64,000 bases of DNA from assembly GCA_002989075.1 (NCBI GenBank), contig PSQN01000004.1, positions 372,001-436,000 on the forward strand, read 5' to 3'. Numbering within the stretch: the first letter of the stretch is position 1; the number at the start of each line of letters is the position of its first letter. The DNA is from Arthonia radiata (Eukaryota > Ascomycota > Arthoniomycetes > Arthoniales > Arthoniaceae). Under the pieces are notes generated by a model that saw only the letters and a program-made list of their open reading frames with translations, did not search any database and was not told the DNA's origin. The translations under genes were made by a program, and so were the position numbers. This document shows positions 46,057-57,852 of this stretch, piece after piece.

Positions 46057-47629
46057 ATGGGGCAAGGAGAAGATACAAGCATGCCAGACGACGCTAGCCC
46101 CGCATCTTTCCCGGCAAGTCTCAATGGCGATGCCAATGGCGAAAAGCTGCAGCCACAGCAGTCACGCTCTTCTCAGAAAAGCATCGTACCAGGGGGCAAG
46201 AAAGCATGGCTGCAAGTTGTAGGGGGCACCTTCGCATTCATCAATATCTGGTGCGCTCTTAATTTCCCTCACTCCAGCACTTACAATATGCTGAAGCGTT
46301 CGAAGGGGTTTCCCTCTCACTTATGGCGTCTTTCAGAACTTCTACGCTGTGGAATATCTTAGCGACAAATCAGACTCTAGCGTGGCATGGATCGGGACTG
46401 TACAGAACTTCCTGGTCAGCATGGTGTCTGTCCTAAGCGGACCAATTTATGACTTGGGCTATTATCGTTCTCTGGTCATGTCTGGCAGCTTCTTGAGCAT
46501 CTTCGGTATCATGATGATCAGTCTCAGCACCGAATACTATCAGCTTTTTCTAAGCCATGTTTGTAATGGAGTGGGGAGCGGGCTTCTTTACGTGCCAACC
46601 CTGGCACTGGTGGCGCAGGGTCATGACAAAACCCGAAGTCTTGCAATGGGCATAACGGCTAGTGGCATCGCGCTCGGTAGGGCTGCACACACCTGTCAAC
46701 AATGCCTCGGAAGCACGGGTGATGCTGACCGGTGTGATTAGGCGGTATCATCTATACTATCATCTTCTTGAAGCTGCAGCCTTCGATCGGCTTCCCCTGG
46801 GTATGGACTTTTCTAATCAATCTCACTCAACGCGATTGCAGCATGGATCACTTACACGCAGGCAGACCATTCGCACGATAGGCTTCATAGTCTTTGGGCT
46901 CTACGCCGCCGCCATACCCCTGCTGTTCGCAGGAGGGAAAGCCAAGGTCTCTGGCAAAGCGCGTCGCCTCTATGATCTTTCAGCTTTGAGATCACCTCCC
47001 TTTCTCGCCTATACTGCCGCGCAGACGATGTCTTTTTGGGGCTACCTAGTACCCATGTTCTACATCCCAACCTTCGCAAACCTCGTCCTTCATCAATCCT
47101 CCTCAACAGGAGCGTGGCTCCTTGTTGCAGTGCAGGCCACCTCATTGTTCGGGCGATTGGGCGCAGGGACCGCAGCGCATTACGTCGGCGTAATGGCGCC
47201 GCTCATGTCGTGCATGTAAGTCTCTGCTTAGCTTTCTTTGGCTATGCTCGTAGATGTTGACCCTCTTGAAGCTTCATAACCGGCATCTTGAGCCTCGCGT
47301 GGCTTGGCGTCCACTCATTAGGTGGCTTCGCTGCCTTTTGCTGCCTGTACGGTCTCTTCTCCGGCGCTCTTATTGCGCTACCACCTTCCATCTTTCCAAG
47401 CGTGTGCGAGCGCAAGGAGGTGCAAGGTACATGGATGGGTATGGCCTGGGCTACGACTAGTTTAGCGAGTCTTACAGGTGCGCCTATAGCCGGATCCTTC
47501 GTCAACCACCAAACGGGTGAAATGCTCGGCGTACAGATATGGGCTGGTGTCGTCCTATTGGTGGCTGCAAGTCTACTATGTCTACTGTGGCTTATACTGA
47601 GTAAGGAGAAAGGTAAGGTATGGATTTGA
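46057..47629 (+). CDS. Monocarboxylate transporter-like MFS protein
   Basis: Five exons, 46057-46250, 46306-46676, 46742-46800, 46866-47215 and 47272-47629, give 443 aa; introns are 55, 65, 65 and 56 bp. Joins restore transporter sequence: NIW-GFPLTYGVFQNFY, SGIALG-GIIYTIIFLKLQ, SIGFPW-TIRTIGFIVFG. About twelve hydrophobic helices follow a hydrophilic N-tail (about 45 residues). The pattern matches fungal members of the monocarboxylate porter group of the major facilitator superfamily (yeast Mch-type): a W-G at the start of TM1, the G-P-I-Y-D-x-G-Y-Y-R loop after TM2, and a conserved Arg/Gly-rich loop in the second half. Substrate unknown; Mch proteins often do not carry monocarboxylates. Confidence 0.85.
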
Positions 47630-48223
47630 TCATGAAAGACGAGCAAGAACATGATGTCACCATAGACGCTTGGGAACTCTCCCATGACCAAGTGCACGAT
47701 CACGCAGCAGCATTACACAAACTGTTATGAATAAAGTCGCAGCGCAAATGAGCCCACGCAAGACTGATATTCTGTCTCGGCCGCATTGCAATAGCTGACT
47801 GCCAGCGAAACACGTCAGATGCGCATGGGCGCAGAAGCAAGGGCGGGAGGCAATCGCGCTCTTGACCTACATAGGCTTATCATGCGATCTGTCACTGCAT
47901 GCACCCGGTCTTGCGGGACAGAGTCCAAAATCAGGCAAATACGCGTGCCTCTGTACAGCTGGATAGGTCAAGTATGATGCAAGTAGTTTCGTTATGACAT
48001 AACTTCACATGCAACAGGTGTGCGACATGGCTTGGTTCTGGCTACCGAAGCTCTCGTTAACAAGTTGGATCAGCTCACATTCATTGAACATTTCCTTGAC
48101 TTCTCCTTCTGAGCTTAATCTGAAATCTGTCGTCACTGTCACTTGAGCACATATCAAACTTACGGTCACTTTCATTGAGCTTCAATAGCTTGTCAGCCAC
48201 CTCTTCCTGACCAGCCTTTCAAG
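47630..48223. other. Intergenic region, nothing seen
   Basis: 594 bp between the transporter and a hypothetical gene. No open frame or repeat of note. Confidence 0.55.
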
Positions 48224-49009
48224 ATGAACAATGACCCTAATAAACGCTGGCGCGACGAAAGATCACGCCAGTGGTATCTGTACACATTCGATGGTCGGCC
48301 TCCTAACGACCATTGTACGCTCTTCGCGCGCAGCCAGCTCAAAGACGGGAAGGAGACGTGGGTGCGCGTCCCAGCCACTCTTCCTTCCCGTCCGCCGCCT
48401 CCTTCAAGATCAATCTCGGAATACCCAACCAGTAAACCTGTTCCGACGCGCGCGTACACTGCGCCCTCACACCATCTTCACATACCCCATCCGCACAGGC
48501 CCCACTTCATAGACGAGACGCCACTTGATAAGGAAAAGAACCCTGTGCATAGTTTACACAGGGCTGTCGAGAAGATAATTTACCATGAACCACGTTCCAT
48601 GACGCCTCCTGTAGTAGACCCACCTGCACAACCTCCGGACGCTGGCAAAGCGCACCGCGAGCGCACTGGGGCGAGACCCGTTGACCAAGACAGTTTACTG
48701 AGCCTGCGCCAAAATCTCTTCGATCACCTCATTCAGTGGAAAGCTCATCAAGACAAAAATCCTAGCGATATGGAAACACCTGCGAAGAAGGCAGAGCAAG
48801 ATCTAAAGCGCTTGAGCCGGCACGGGCAGGCCTCAAAACCCACGGGTCCTAAATATGCAGACATTAAGGATGTGTCATTGGTATGGATGCAACAGCAGGA
48901 AACTTGGATTGAGGAGCAACTTCTCGTATGCACCTTGTGGTATGTTGTCACCAAGTACGGTGGGAAGGTTGCTGGACTTCCGCCGCCACCCGCGCGGTAC
49001 ATGGAATGA
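48224..49009 (+). CDS. Hypothetical protein, 261 aa
   Basis: A single open frame, start in good context (AAGATGAAC). Residues 1-50 look ordered and Trp/Arg-rich (KRWRDERSRQWYLYTFDGRP). Residues 55-155 are Pro/His-rich and disordered. Residues 160-261 are predicted helical (QNLFDHLIQWKAHQD, then DIKDVSLVWMQQQETWIEEQ), ending with a short hydrophobic piece and Pro-rich tail. No signal peptide or known motif. I do not recognise the family. Confidence 0.6.
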   Translation: MNNDPNKRWRDERSRQWYLYTFDGRPPNDHCTLFARSQLKDGKETWVRVPATLPSRPPPPSRSISEYPTSKPVPTRAYTAPSHHLHIPHPHRPHFIDETPLDKEKNPVHSLHRAVEKIIYHEPRSMTPPVVDPPAQPPDAGKAHRERTGARPVDQDSLLSLRQNLFDHLIQWKAHQDKNPSDMETPAKKAEQDLKRLSRHGQASKPTGPKYADIKDVSLVWMQQQETWIEEQLLVCTLWYVVTKYGGKVAGLPPPPARYME

Positions 49010-49709
49010 TTCTGAAGTGCCTGGGAGGATGACTTTTGTCCTTTTTTGGAAGGAACCAGCCGGGTTCAGACGTGAAAGGACAAGCAAGGCGAGCGTGCCA
49101 TTCCATGGTGCTTTCGGGATGCGGTGCTGGCTCGAGGATGCTTCACCTATTGCTGGCGTCCATTGCCGTGAGCGTTCCTAAGCGCGCAGCTGTGACACTT
49201 CGACACCTGCGAAGGAGCCAAGCAGCAGAACAACAGGGACCTCGCAACGCGACAGTACGTCCGAAGACAGCGAAGACTCAGCCAAGGATGTCTACCATAG
49301 CAAAAACTTTTCTCCGGAATGGCCCGGCGTGGCGCCCGTCAGCGCTCTGAAAGTACAGGCTGATGCATAGGCTTCGCTGTCCGAAGCTCTATGAGCCTCC
49401 CGCAAGAGGAGTGTTCACCCGACAAGCCCTAACGTGGATGGCCTCCTCGTTGCGCGAACGCCCGTAAGCAAGGTGCGGTACGGTACGGACGACCCAGAGT
49501 GCAATGGAATACATAAGCAGGTGCTCTTGCTGTTGGAGAACCCCTGAAGAAGCAGACACTCCATCAACCTTCAAGACTCACGATACACATCGCGACTAAT
49601 ACAGACTTCGTTCGCTGTCTGCGTTGTTGATCAACGACCTCACCTCGGATCATTTTCAGTACCTCTTAGCAGTCACGACATATTGATTCTGCTTTCGAAA
49701 TTCGAAGAC
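49010..49709. other. Intergenic region, nothing seen
   Basis: 700 bp between two hypothetical genes; no feature recognised. Confidence 0.5.
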
Positions 49710-50384
49710 ATGTCCTCGCGATCGAACCGAAGCGATCCACGCCGCAGCGCAGGCTACGCTGGTGGAGCCGGCGGCTCGTCGAAACCGATCAAGTCTGGTG
49801 TTTCCGACATACCATCCTCGAGCAAGTCCGCCGCTGATCGTGGTCTGGACTTACATGATGAGATCGAGGAGCGGCGCGCCCGAAAGGTAACACAGCAATA
49901 CAGCACCATTACAAGATCGCCCCTCGCATCGAAGGAAAACCCTTCAAAGACGAAAAGTACGGGAAAACACAGTCAAGCGGCCAGTCCATCGACCTTGCAC
50001 AAAATCGACTCATCAAAGTCCAAAGATGATGCCACGCCTGAGGACCACCACAATATGAGCAGACTGGGAGAGGCTCTGCTCCATATCATCTCGTTAACAA
50101 TTCAGAACACTGAGGAAGCCAAGGTCGAGAGAAAGGCTTATGTCTCGGAGGCTGCTGGCCACCTCAGTGAATTGAGAAGGATTTCGGGCACAGACGCAAA
50201 GGGAAAGCCCAGGTACGAGCCTGCACATTATCCAAGCCTCAAAGCCCATTTTCTGCTCTTCCTGCCGGGATGGCAGGGTTGGATCAATGAGAATCATTTG
50301 AAAGCTGCGTTGAAGCTTGTGGTACCAAAGGTGCGGGAGAAGTATGGGATTGAGGTACCGTTGGGGGAGTTTGATGGTACTTAG
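49710..50384 (+). CDS. Hypothetical protein, about 224 aa
   Basis: The frame is open from 49683, but the Met at 49710 (MSSRSNRSDPRRSAGYAGGA) looks like the natural start. The first 115 residues are Ser/Lys-rich and disordered. From about 120 on it is helical (MSRLGEALLHIISLTIQNTE), then a conserved-looking C-terminal block with aromatic residues (FLLFLPGWQGWINENHLKAA and VPKVREKYGIEVPL). No known domain recognised. It follows the other hypothetical gene in the same orientation. Confidence 0.6.
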   Translation: MSSRSNRSDPRRSAGYAGGAGGSSKPIKSGVSDIPSSSKSAADRGLDLHDEIEERRARKVTQQYSTITRSPLASKENPSKTKSTGKHSQAASPSTLHKIDSSKSKDDATPEDHHNMSRLGEALLHIISLTIQNTEEAKVERKAYVSEAAGHLSELRRISGTDAKGKPRYEPAHYPSLKAHFLLFLPGWQGWINENHLKAALKLVVPKVREKYGIEVPLGEFDGT

Positions 50385-51626
50385 GTACGAGAAGACGAGA
50401 TAGCGTAGTGTAGACTTTCATGGTTGACTAGCGCCTGCATGGAATTGTGAAATTAAAGAGCCGGCGTGGCAGAACTTGACAAAGACTAGACTCTTCTCTT
50501 ACATATATGCACCTCGCTGGAGGGAATAAACTGCGCCGAAATATGAAAATATGTGTGGGTGGGCTTCGTCTCCTTTTGACGGACGCGGGTCACCATGTCT
50601 TGGCAGCTAAGAAACAACACGACATGGTCAATACTACGTGCAGCACGGCAGCGGACATAGCCGTTGTAAAGCCTGCCATGATGTCGCCACAAGGTGTCCA
50701 TTTCCGCTTTTCCTTTGCAACCAATCTCCGCCTTCTGTCCTCGCTTGTTCTCACTTCCATGCCTCCCATCTGGCAGATCGATACGTGGAGGCCATGAATC
50801 TGGCTGTGGTGGAATCCAAGTTGTTCTGCATATATCATAATCAGCCTGTCGTCGCATGACACACTAGCCCTGGACGTCTCAACCAGCCTGTCTTGAGCCA
50901 GGCTGCAAAACAGGAGCCTGAGTAGGCTAGAAGTGGTGACTATTGCCCCTAGGCTGCTACTCCATGGTCGAAGCGGCTGGTCATGATTATGGCGTCGACC
51001 TGGTTTCCTCCTGTCGTGCGCGCAAAATCCTTCGCCGTCGAGTCGTCTTTGCTGCGACGGGAGACCGACTCCTGTACAGCCTGACACACCCAAACACTTC
51101 CGATGGGATCGATGTCTACCCGCCGCGTCGCCATTCCCATTCAATGGGTTCAATACATGTTTGATGCCGGAGCACTGCTACAGTTGACTCGGCCGGAGCC
51201 ACCGGGGCATTTCTGCCTGTGCCGTCCCATCCCCAGCGGCATTGCACTGGTCACACGCCGCATGTAGTCGCATCAGGCTGGCAGCAGTAGTCGCCCGCTC
51301 CATCTTCTCCAAACGTCAATGTTCGCAAGAGAGTGTCAGCCTTTCCTACTTGTCGTGTAATCAGCCCAAAGTCCCACTTCAGCAGTATCTGTGTTCCACC
51401 CGTCCGGCTATGGGAACTCCTGAGCCGCAGCATCGCAAACATAAATCCTCAGACAATGCCACAACACGAGTCCATTCCTCTTTCTCTGCTACAAGCTGAT
51501 CATTCGCTTTAGTGTGTGTGTGGCTTCGTCCGTCGGCTTTTGCTGCGCTTCAGTCTTTCGTTTACTACTGTCAGGCACAGTACAGTCATTCATTTCATAT
51601 CTTCACAATTAATCTCAGCAATAACA
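50385..51626. other. 1.2-kb upstream region of the secreted repeat protein
   Basis: No convincing gene. A 187-codon minus frame (50590-51153) has no recognisable features apart from one hydrophobic stretch and I leave it out. The stretch just before the next ATG is C/T-rich. Confidence 0.5.
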
Positions 51627-54156
51627 ATGCAGTACAAGATCATTCTGACCAGTGCTCTTGCACTTGGTGTGGCTGCTCGTCCATTAAAGGATGCTGCTAA
51701 AGGCGATGTTGGAGCGCCGGCGGATCCTGCATTGGTAAGATTCCTTTCCGTTGTTTCGTGTGCCACATACACCGATTGTCAGACACCACTCCTTCCAGTC
51801 GATATTATATAAAACACTGCACAGCAACACCGCGTACTCATATGCTTCTTTATAGCGTCCACAACAGGAGCCTTCAAACGTTCCCGCTCAACCTCTCGAG
51901 GAGCGTGACGGCGGCAGCTATGGCAAAGCGCCATCATCGTACTCATCGCAAAGCAAGCGCGCGAGCTACCAGTCTCAGGACAGTGGCTCTGATGACGAAC
52001 GACCTGCTTCTTACCAAGCTCCAAATACAGGCTACAAGTCCGGTAATCAATACGGCCAGCCGCAGTATGCACCAGCGGGCAACAGCAAACCAGAGTACGG
52101 CCATGCTTCCGCACCGCAAGGGCCCGGAATCTTCGGCCATGGTCCATCGTCGTACGCTGCTCCCAACACTTACGCTGCTCCCAGCACCTACGCTGCGCCC
52201 AGCACCTACGCTGCTCCCAGCACTTACGAGGTGCCAAGCTCGAGCTACTCCGCGCCAGCTGCGTCAAGCGAAGTTCCTGCCCCAAGCTCATACGGCGTCT
52301 CAAGCGAGAGTGAAACGAGCGTGACCCTAACTTCGTACACGTCCACGACGGACCTTCTAAACACAACGCCACCGCCCTACACGTACGTCCCTCCAAGCGC
52401 AACGTCAGGCATCTATCCCATGCCTCAGAATACCTCCAGCCCTGTGAACGTACCGTATGGGGGTGGCCCTGGCCCTTACATTCCTGGTGCTCCTGGTGGC
52501 GGAACCTACGGTCCACCTGGCGGTGGGTATCCCAGCAAGCAGTACGGCGATACCGGGGCTCCCGGCGGCTATTCGGGCCCACAAGGTGGCAACTACGGCG
52601 GTCCTGGCAGTCTTGTCTCCCCTGGAAGTCCTGCTGGCCCGGGAGAGTACGGCCATCCACCTGCGCCCTACGAATCTCAGGGTCAACCGCAAGCTTCGGC
52701 GCCATACGCTTCTGGTCCAAGCGAGTCCTACGAAGCTCCTGCCGGCTATGCCTCAAGCACGTCTGCGACCGCGCAGTACAACACGTTTCCCCAGTATACC
52801 ACTGCAACGACAACACCGTATGGCTATCCACCAGTGCCTTACACACTTGCATCGACACCCACACCAACGCCAAGCAGCTACAACTATCCTAGCAGCTCAA
52901 GCTCAGCTGCAGACACATACAATAGCGCCACTACGATGCCGTATCAGACGTGCCAGCCAGGCCAATATGGCTGTGAAGCTCCGACCCAGCCAGCTTCATA
53001 TGCGCAACCGTCTTCATACGCCTCTTCCGCAGCTGCGCAGTCTTCGTACACCTCGCTCTCAACATACGGGATGCCATCCGGATACACAACTCCATCGCCA
53101 ATTCCATCTTCGTATAACGCGCCTTCCCAGTACACCCAACCCTCCCAATACACCCAACCCTCCCAATACACCCAACCCTCCCAATACACCCAACCCTCCC
53201 AATACACCCAACCCTCCCAATACACCCAACCCTCCCAATACACCCAGCCATCTCAATACACCCAACCATCTCAGTACACCCCACCTACCCAATACAATGC
53301 ACCTCAAACCACAGCGCCCTCAGACTACCAACCTACTCAACCCGCCCAACCCGCCCAATTCCAACCCTACTCCTCGGCAGCAGACCAATACTCCACCGCC
53401 GCGCCCTCCAACACCACAGCTGCCTACCCCACTATCACCGCCGCGCCCACTTGCGGCCCTGAGTTATACGGACAGGGCACTTGTACCGCGCCCACTGCCG
53501 CGCCAGCGCAAACTTATCCCGCGCCTGCGCCTGTGAAGGGCTACGAGGGTTGTGCAGAGGGTGATTATGGGTGTTCGAGTGCTGCTGCATCGACGCAGCC
53601 GGCGACGTCAGCTGCTGAAGGGTATAGCTCTAGCTCGAGCTCTACGACGAGCACGACGAGCACAGCCGGGCCTGTACAGACCTGCACCCCAGGCAGCTAT
53701 GGGTGTGAAGCGGATAAGGGTGACGTGAAGCCAGATCAACCTGAGGGGTACGAGAAGCCGGCGGAGAAAGGCTACGAAGCACCTGCGACATCGCAGGCTT
53801 CTGAGTACGCGGCACCGTCAAGCTCATCGACGACGAGCACGACCAGCACAGCCGCGCCCGTTGAGACGTGCGCACCGGGGAGCTATGGGTGTGAGGCGGG
53901 CAAGGCAAGTGACCTGGCACGGAGTCAACCTGCGGGATATGAGAAGCCCGCGGAGAAAGGGTATGAAGCGCCAGCCGCGTCGTTAGCTTCAGAGTACGCG
54001 GCGCCGTCAAGTACCTCCACCACCAGCGCCACAAGTACAGCAGCTCCGACGCAGCCGTCGAAGACTTATGCGGATCAAGCTGTTGAGACGACGCCGGCGG
54101 CGCCTGCAGGGTATGGAGGTGAAGATAAGGGCAGTGAGGGTGGTGAGAAAGGGTAA
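51627..54156 (+). CDS. Secreted Tyr/Pro/Ser repeat protein with Cys modules
   Basis: Exon 1 (51627-51734) encodes a signal peptide (MQYKIILTSALALGVAARPL). A 121-bp intron (GTAAGA..TTTATAG) leads to exon 2, 51856-54156; total 802 aa. The acceptor at 51867 is an in-frame alternative. The mature protein is almost wholly low-complexity: Y-A-A-P-S-T repeats (near residue 135), a Gly/Pro/Tyr collagen-like stretch (about 240-310), nine SQYTQP-type repeats (about 460-513), and long Ser/Thr/Ala tracts suited to O-glycosylation. Dispersed through it are short Cys modules, C-x-P-G-x-Y-G-C (TCQPGQYGCE, TCTPGSYGCE, TCAPGSYGCE, plus variants). The last two sit in duplicated 60-residue units with EKPAEKGYEAPA. 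No GPI signal is evident. Likely a cell-wall or matrix protein or adhesin; family not recognised. Confidence 0.75.
53125..53286 (+). repeat. In-frame 18-bp tandem repeat, nine units (SQYTQP)
   Basis: Nine units of TCCCAATACACCCAACCC inside the secreted protein gene, the first six nearly identical at DNA level and the last three diverged. The low divergence points to recent expansion or ongoing homogenisation. Confidence 0.9.
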
Positions 54157-54738
54157 AGCATGAGATGGTGGGTTTTAATTTGTAATAAGATCTACTTTCA
54201 TTAATATTACGTTCTCGAACAAGAAGGGGTTGACAGCTTGTTATCACTACCTCTCAGCCTAGCTGTGGCGACCATCGGTCTCATGGTGCCATTAGATGGT
54301 TGAGGAAACTTCTTGAAACACGAAACCCAATACGCAATTGTCCACACCGACTTGCAGGCGGCAGCTCGCGCACAGCGACGCCCATAAATAAACAGTGCAA
54401 CGCCATCGCAAATCGCACCATACACAGCAGCAAGTCGCAACCTGGCCAGCGGGATCGAACAGCTTCATCCCGTCCCTTCGCAAAACCAGCGTATCACTAT
54501 TCGACCCGATTTACACGTAGACGCTCGCTCATATCTCCAGCCCCGCGTGCGTCACCTCAGAATCTCCAAATGCCGGGCTCTCTGCAGAAGCCACGTCTTC
54601 GCCTTTGTTCTCCTCCCATATACCGGCATGCAGATCTCGCCCGCGCAGTCCGCCATATGACTCCAACGACAGTTCGAAAGCACGATTACACCACGCCTCC
54701 TTGCAGACACCGTCACTTCACCATATAGCACTATCAAG
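54157..54738. other. Intergenic region, nothing seen
   Basis: 582 bp between the secreted protein gene and a small basic protein gene, both plus strand. No feature recognised. Confidence 0.5.
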
Positions 54739-55175
54739 ATGTCAACCCAACACTGGGCCTTCGACTTCAGCGCGTCCCATGCCAGGCCGTCCCGCGCGCC
54801 CACTGGATGGGCTGGCTCGACACCACACTTGCCAACACGACCCGGATCGACGCGGACGTCACCGTGCATAAACACGATGACTACGCGATCGTCAAGATCA
54901 CCTTCAAGCAGAAAAAGGAGCCGGAGCGCGACGAAGCGAGGGATAAAGCGCTGGTCTGGCTGAAGGAGGAGGTGGGACTGAAAGAGGGGAAGGCGAGTTT
55001 CCGGGTGAAGGCGAGTAACTGGTTTGGAAAGTTTGAGAAGGTGCTTGTGCCGGGCCAGGCGGACTGGCCGCCGAATCAGAAGAGGGGGACGGCGATGCCG
55101 TTTCAGATTGGGAAGAAGGCTGGGAAGAAGGTTGAGGGGAAAGGGAAGGGGGCGGTGCGTGAGGGGAGCGGATAG
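54739..55175 (+). CDS. Small basic protein, apparent frameshift near the N-terminus
   Basis: From the Met at 54807 an open frame gives 122 aa: MGWLDTTLANTTRIDADVTV, then HKHDDYAIVKITFKQKK and a Lys/Gly-rich tail. The same frame is protein-like but without ATG for at least nine codons upstream (AVPRAHW). A natural-looking start, MSTQHWAFDFSASHA at 54739, lies in a different frame, and the two meet around 54781-54786. No intron fits in so short a gap. So either translation begins at 54807, or one or two bases differ from the ancestral gene (mutation or sequencing error). I do not recognise the family; no signal peptide or membrane span. Confidence 0.6.
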
Positions 55176-55421
55176 GAGTGAGTGAGGAAGTAGAAAAGGG
55201 TCCATGTTGCTCTGTCTTGTTGGAGATCGGCTGAGCGAGCATGGCTTCTGAGTGCAGGGGAAACACGGTCTTCATCTTGTGTAGCGCGCGGGCGCTGCTA
55301 TACTTCTGCGTCTTTTGACGGATGGATCTATGCTCTACTTGCTCTCGGCCGTTACGTCGTCTATCTTTCGTCTGCTTCCGTCGTGAGCTTTCGTGTCTGC
55401 GATCGGATAAGGCGGGTGATC

Positions 55422-57032
55422 TCACTTCTTCACCAGTAGACTTTTCCCGGTCATCTCTTTGGGCTGTGGGAGGCCCATCGCTTCTAGCATTGTTGGCGCA
55501 ACGTCACCTAGCACGCCATCTTGATTCTTCAGACTCCATCCTTCGGGCGCGTTGGCCATGATGAAGGGAACCTTGTTAGTGGTGTGCGAAGTCTTGGGCT
55601 TGCCTTCTTCGTTAAGCATTTCTTCGGCGTTGCTGGCGCCTTGTCAGCATCAGTTCGTACTGTGATCATAAGACCTGACTCACCCGTGATCCGCCGTCAG
55701 GAAAAACACATAACCCGACCGCTTACACTCTTCATACACTTCCCCAATCGCTTGATCCGTATGCGTGCACCCCTCGATCGCCGCCTTGTACACCCCGGTA
55801 TGCCCCACCATATCCGGCGGTGCGAAGTTGTTCATTAGGAACTCGTACTTCTTGCTCTTGATCCGCTCGCACAGCCGCTCACCCACCGCATGCACGCTCA
55901 TCCTCGGCTCGAGGTCGTAAGTTGCTACCTTCGGACTTGGTATTAACTCACGCTCCTCGCCTTCGAACTGCTTCTCGACGCCGCCGTTGAAAAAGAAGGT
56001 GACATGTGCGTACTTCTCTGTTTCGGCGACGTGATTTTGTTTGATGTTCTGGGAGGCCAGCCATTCCGCGAGGACGTTTCCCATATGTTGCGGTGGGAAG
56101 GCGATGGGGTAGGGGAATTGGACGTTGTATTGTGTCATAGTTGTGAGGTGGATGTTCTTCGGGTACGGGAAATCGGGTTTTGAGGAGCGGTCGAAGCCAC
56201 CGAGGAGTTGTGTGGACTCTCGCACGCGGTCGGAGCGGTAGTTGAAGTAGAATACCGTGTCGTTGTCTTGTATGCGACCGTCGGCGCCATTGACAATAAT
56301 GGGTTTGAGGAACTCGTCAGTCTCGCCGGCGTCGTAGCGCTCGCCTATGGTCTTGACGGGGTCAGTGGACTCTTGACCCTCGCCTTTGACGAGGCCACCC
56401 AAACCAATCTCGACCCGGTCCCAGCGCTTGTCGCGGTCCATGATGTAGTAGCGGCCGACTACTGTTGCGATCTTGCCTGCGCCGATCTTATCCATATGCG
56501 CAAGGAGCGTCTTCAGGTGTCCTTGTCCGCTCTTGGGGTCTGTGTCGCGCCCATCGCCGAAGAAGTGTACCCAGATGTGTTTCACGCCGTAGTCTTTAGC
56601 GACCTCGATAAGCCGCATAAGGTGGTTGATGTGGCTGTGGACGCCGCCGTCGCTGACCAGTCCACACAGATGCAGCCGGCTATTGCCAGATGCGGCGTTT
56701 GTGAAGCTCTTCTTGATGTTCTCGATATCCTTCAGCTCGCCGTTCTTGATCGTCTGGTCGATGCGCACGACGTCTTGCCAGACCACGCGACCGGCACCGA
56801 TGTTGAGATGGCCGACCTCGGAGTTGCCCATCAGGCCTTCGGGTAGACCGACGGCGAGGGACGAGGCTTCGAGCTCGGTGAAGCCTTGCGCTGTTTTCGA
56901 GTTGGCTTTGCTGAACTCGTCCATGACTGGTGTTTGCGCGGCCGCAATGGCGTCTCCATCCTTGGGTGAGGCATCGGTGGGAATGCCCCAGCCGTCAATG
57001 ACGACGAGGACGGCTTTTTGTGATGGTGCCAT
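55422..57032 (-). CDS. Cofactor-independent phosphoglycerate mutase
   Basis: This enzyme converts 3-phosphoglycerate to 2-phosphoglycerate in glycolysis without 2,3-bisphosphoglycerate, using two Mn ions, in the cytosol. Exons 57032-55684 and 55632-55422 with a 51-bp intron (GTGAGT, branch GCTGACAAG, GCCAG) give 519 aa. Visible motifs: the first metal ligand in VVIDGWG (about residue 13), the phospho-Ser loop GLMGNSEVGHLNIGAGR (Ser about 71), HFFGDGRDTDPKS in the mutase domain, and the second metal set NFAPPDMVGHTG and TADHG-NAEEM, the latter rebuilt across the intron. Length matches the roughly 510-520 of the family. Most filamentous ascomycetes use this form. Confidence 0.95.
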
Positions 57033-57852
57033 AGCTGGGAGTGCGCTGAAGGAGTATGCTGGACCTGCTGTCCAGCACGGTGCTCACTACGGTTGTGTTA
57101 GCGCGCTTGGCGGTGCCAGCAAAATCGATCACGTGCCAACACCACGCGCAGTCGTTGCTTCTTCCTCTTTCTGTGCTCTCTTTCAATCGGTCAAACTGCT
57201 GCCCTGTGAAACATCTGCATACGTGGATGGTCATGCTCATTATTGCATTCATCTCCGAGGTGAACGCGATTTCTTACTACACAGCCCGCTCGATGGTGGT
57301 CTGTTCGCAGCGGTGCCCGCAATGACGATGTCGGTAAGCAGAACGATGCTTTGTTGTTGCATGCTGATACCACAAATTGCTATAATGTTGTGTGTAAGCT
57401 AGTCAGCGATAAAGCTGCAGCGACGTAAATGAAAGCCTTTTGTTGCAAGCAGTCCAGAAGCTTATAAAGACTCCAGCCAAGCGTAACAGTCTCGAAATAA
57501 TACATTAAATACGCTACAGGCTACACTGCTAGATTGAACATAGCTTCAGCGCAGCTGACAGCAGGGCAATGCTCTTTAGCTCACTCAGACAGCACAGTAA
57601 AGTTAGAATAGACGTTAGAAGAGCGCTCGCCGAGCTTCTAGAGTGTCCAAAAGTTGAAGAAAGTTACACCATTACCTCACAAGCTGCTGGACTGCGACAA
57701 GATCTTGTTAACGAGATAAACATGATAGCGATGAAGAGCGGCAAGACAACTGTCAGTAGCCGTGAAACATCCTAACGCGGTTCCCGAAAGCGGTACAGCG
57801 GTTTCCAAAAGAGACAATAGCCCGCAATCCGCGCGTAGAGCTACTGTGCACC
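57033..57852. other. Intergenic region, no convincing gene
   Basis: 820 bp. A 68-codon plus frame (57569-57775; RIDVRRALAELLECPKVEES) has protein-like composition but no other support. Towards the right it runs into the tandem copies of the neighbouring gene's 3' end. Confidence 0.45.

Noticed and set aside
50590-51153. 187-codon minus frame
   Set aside because: Mixed composition, no recognisable segment, no splice partners; lies in a promoter region.
51779-52873. 364-codon minus frame under the secreted repeat protein
   Set aside because: Antisense shadow of a repetitive coding sequence; low-complexity Arg/Ser text without family signals.
56208-57402. Plus-strand frames of 212 and 258 codons opposite phosphoglycerate mutase
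   Set aside because: Antisense shadows of a highly conserved gene.
57569-57775. 68-codon plus frame with helical look
   Set aside because: Too short and isolated to support as a gene.
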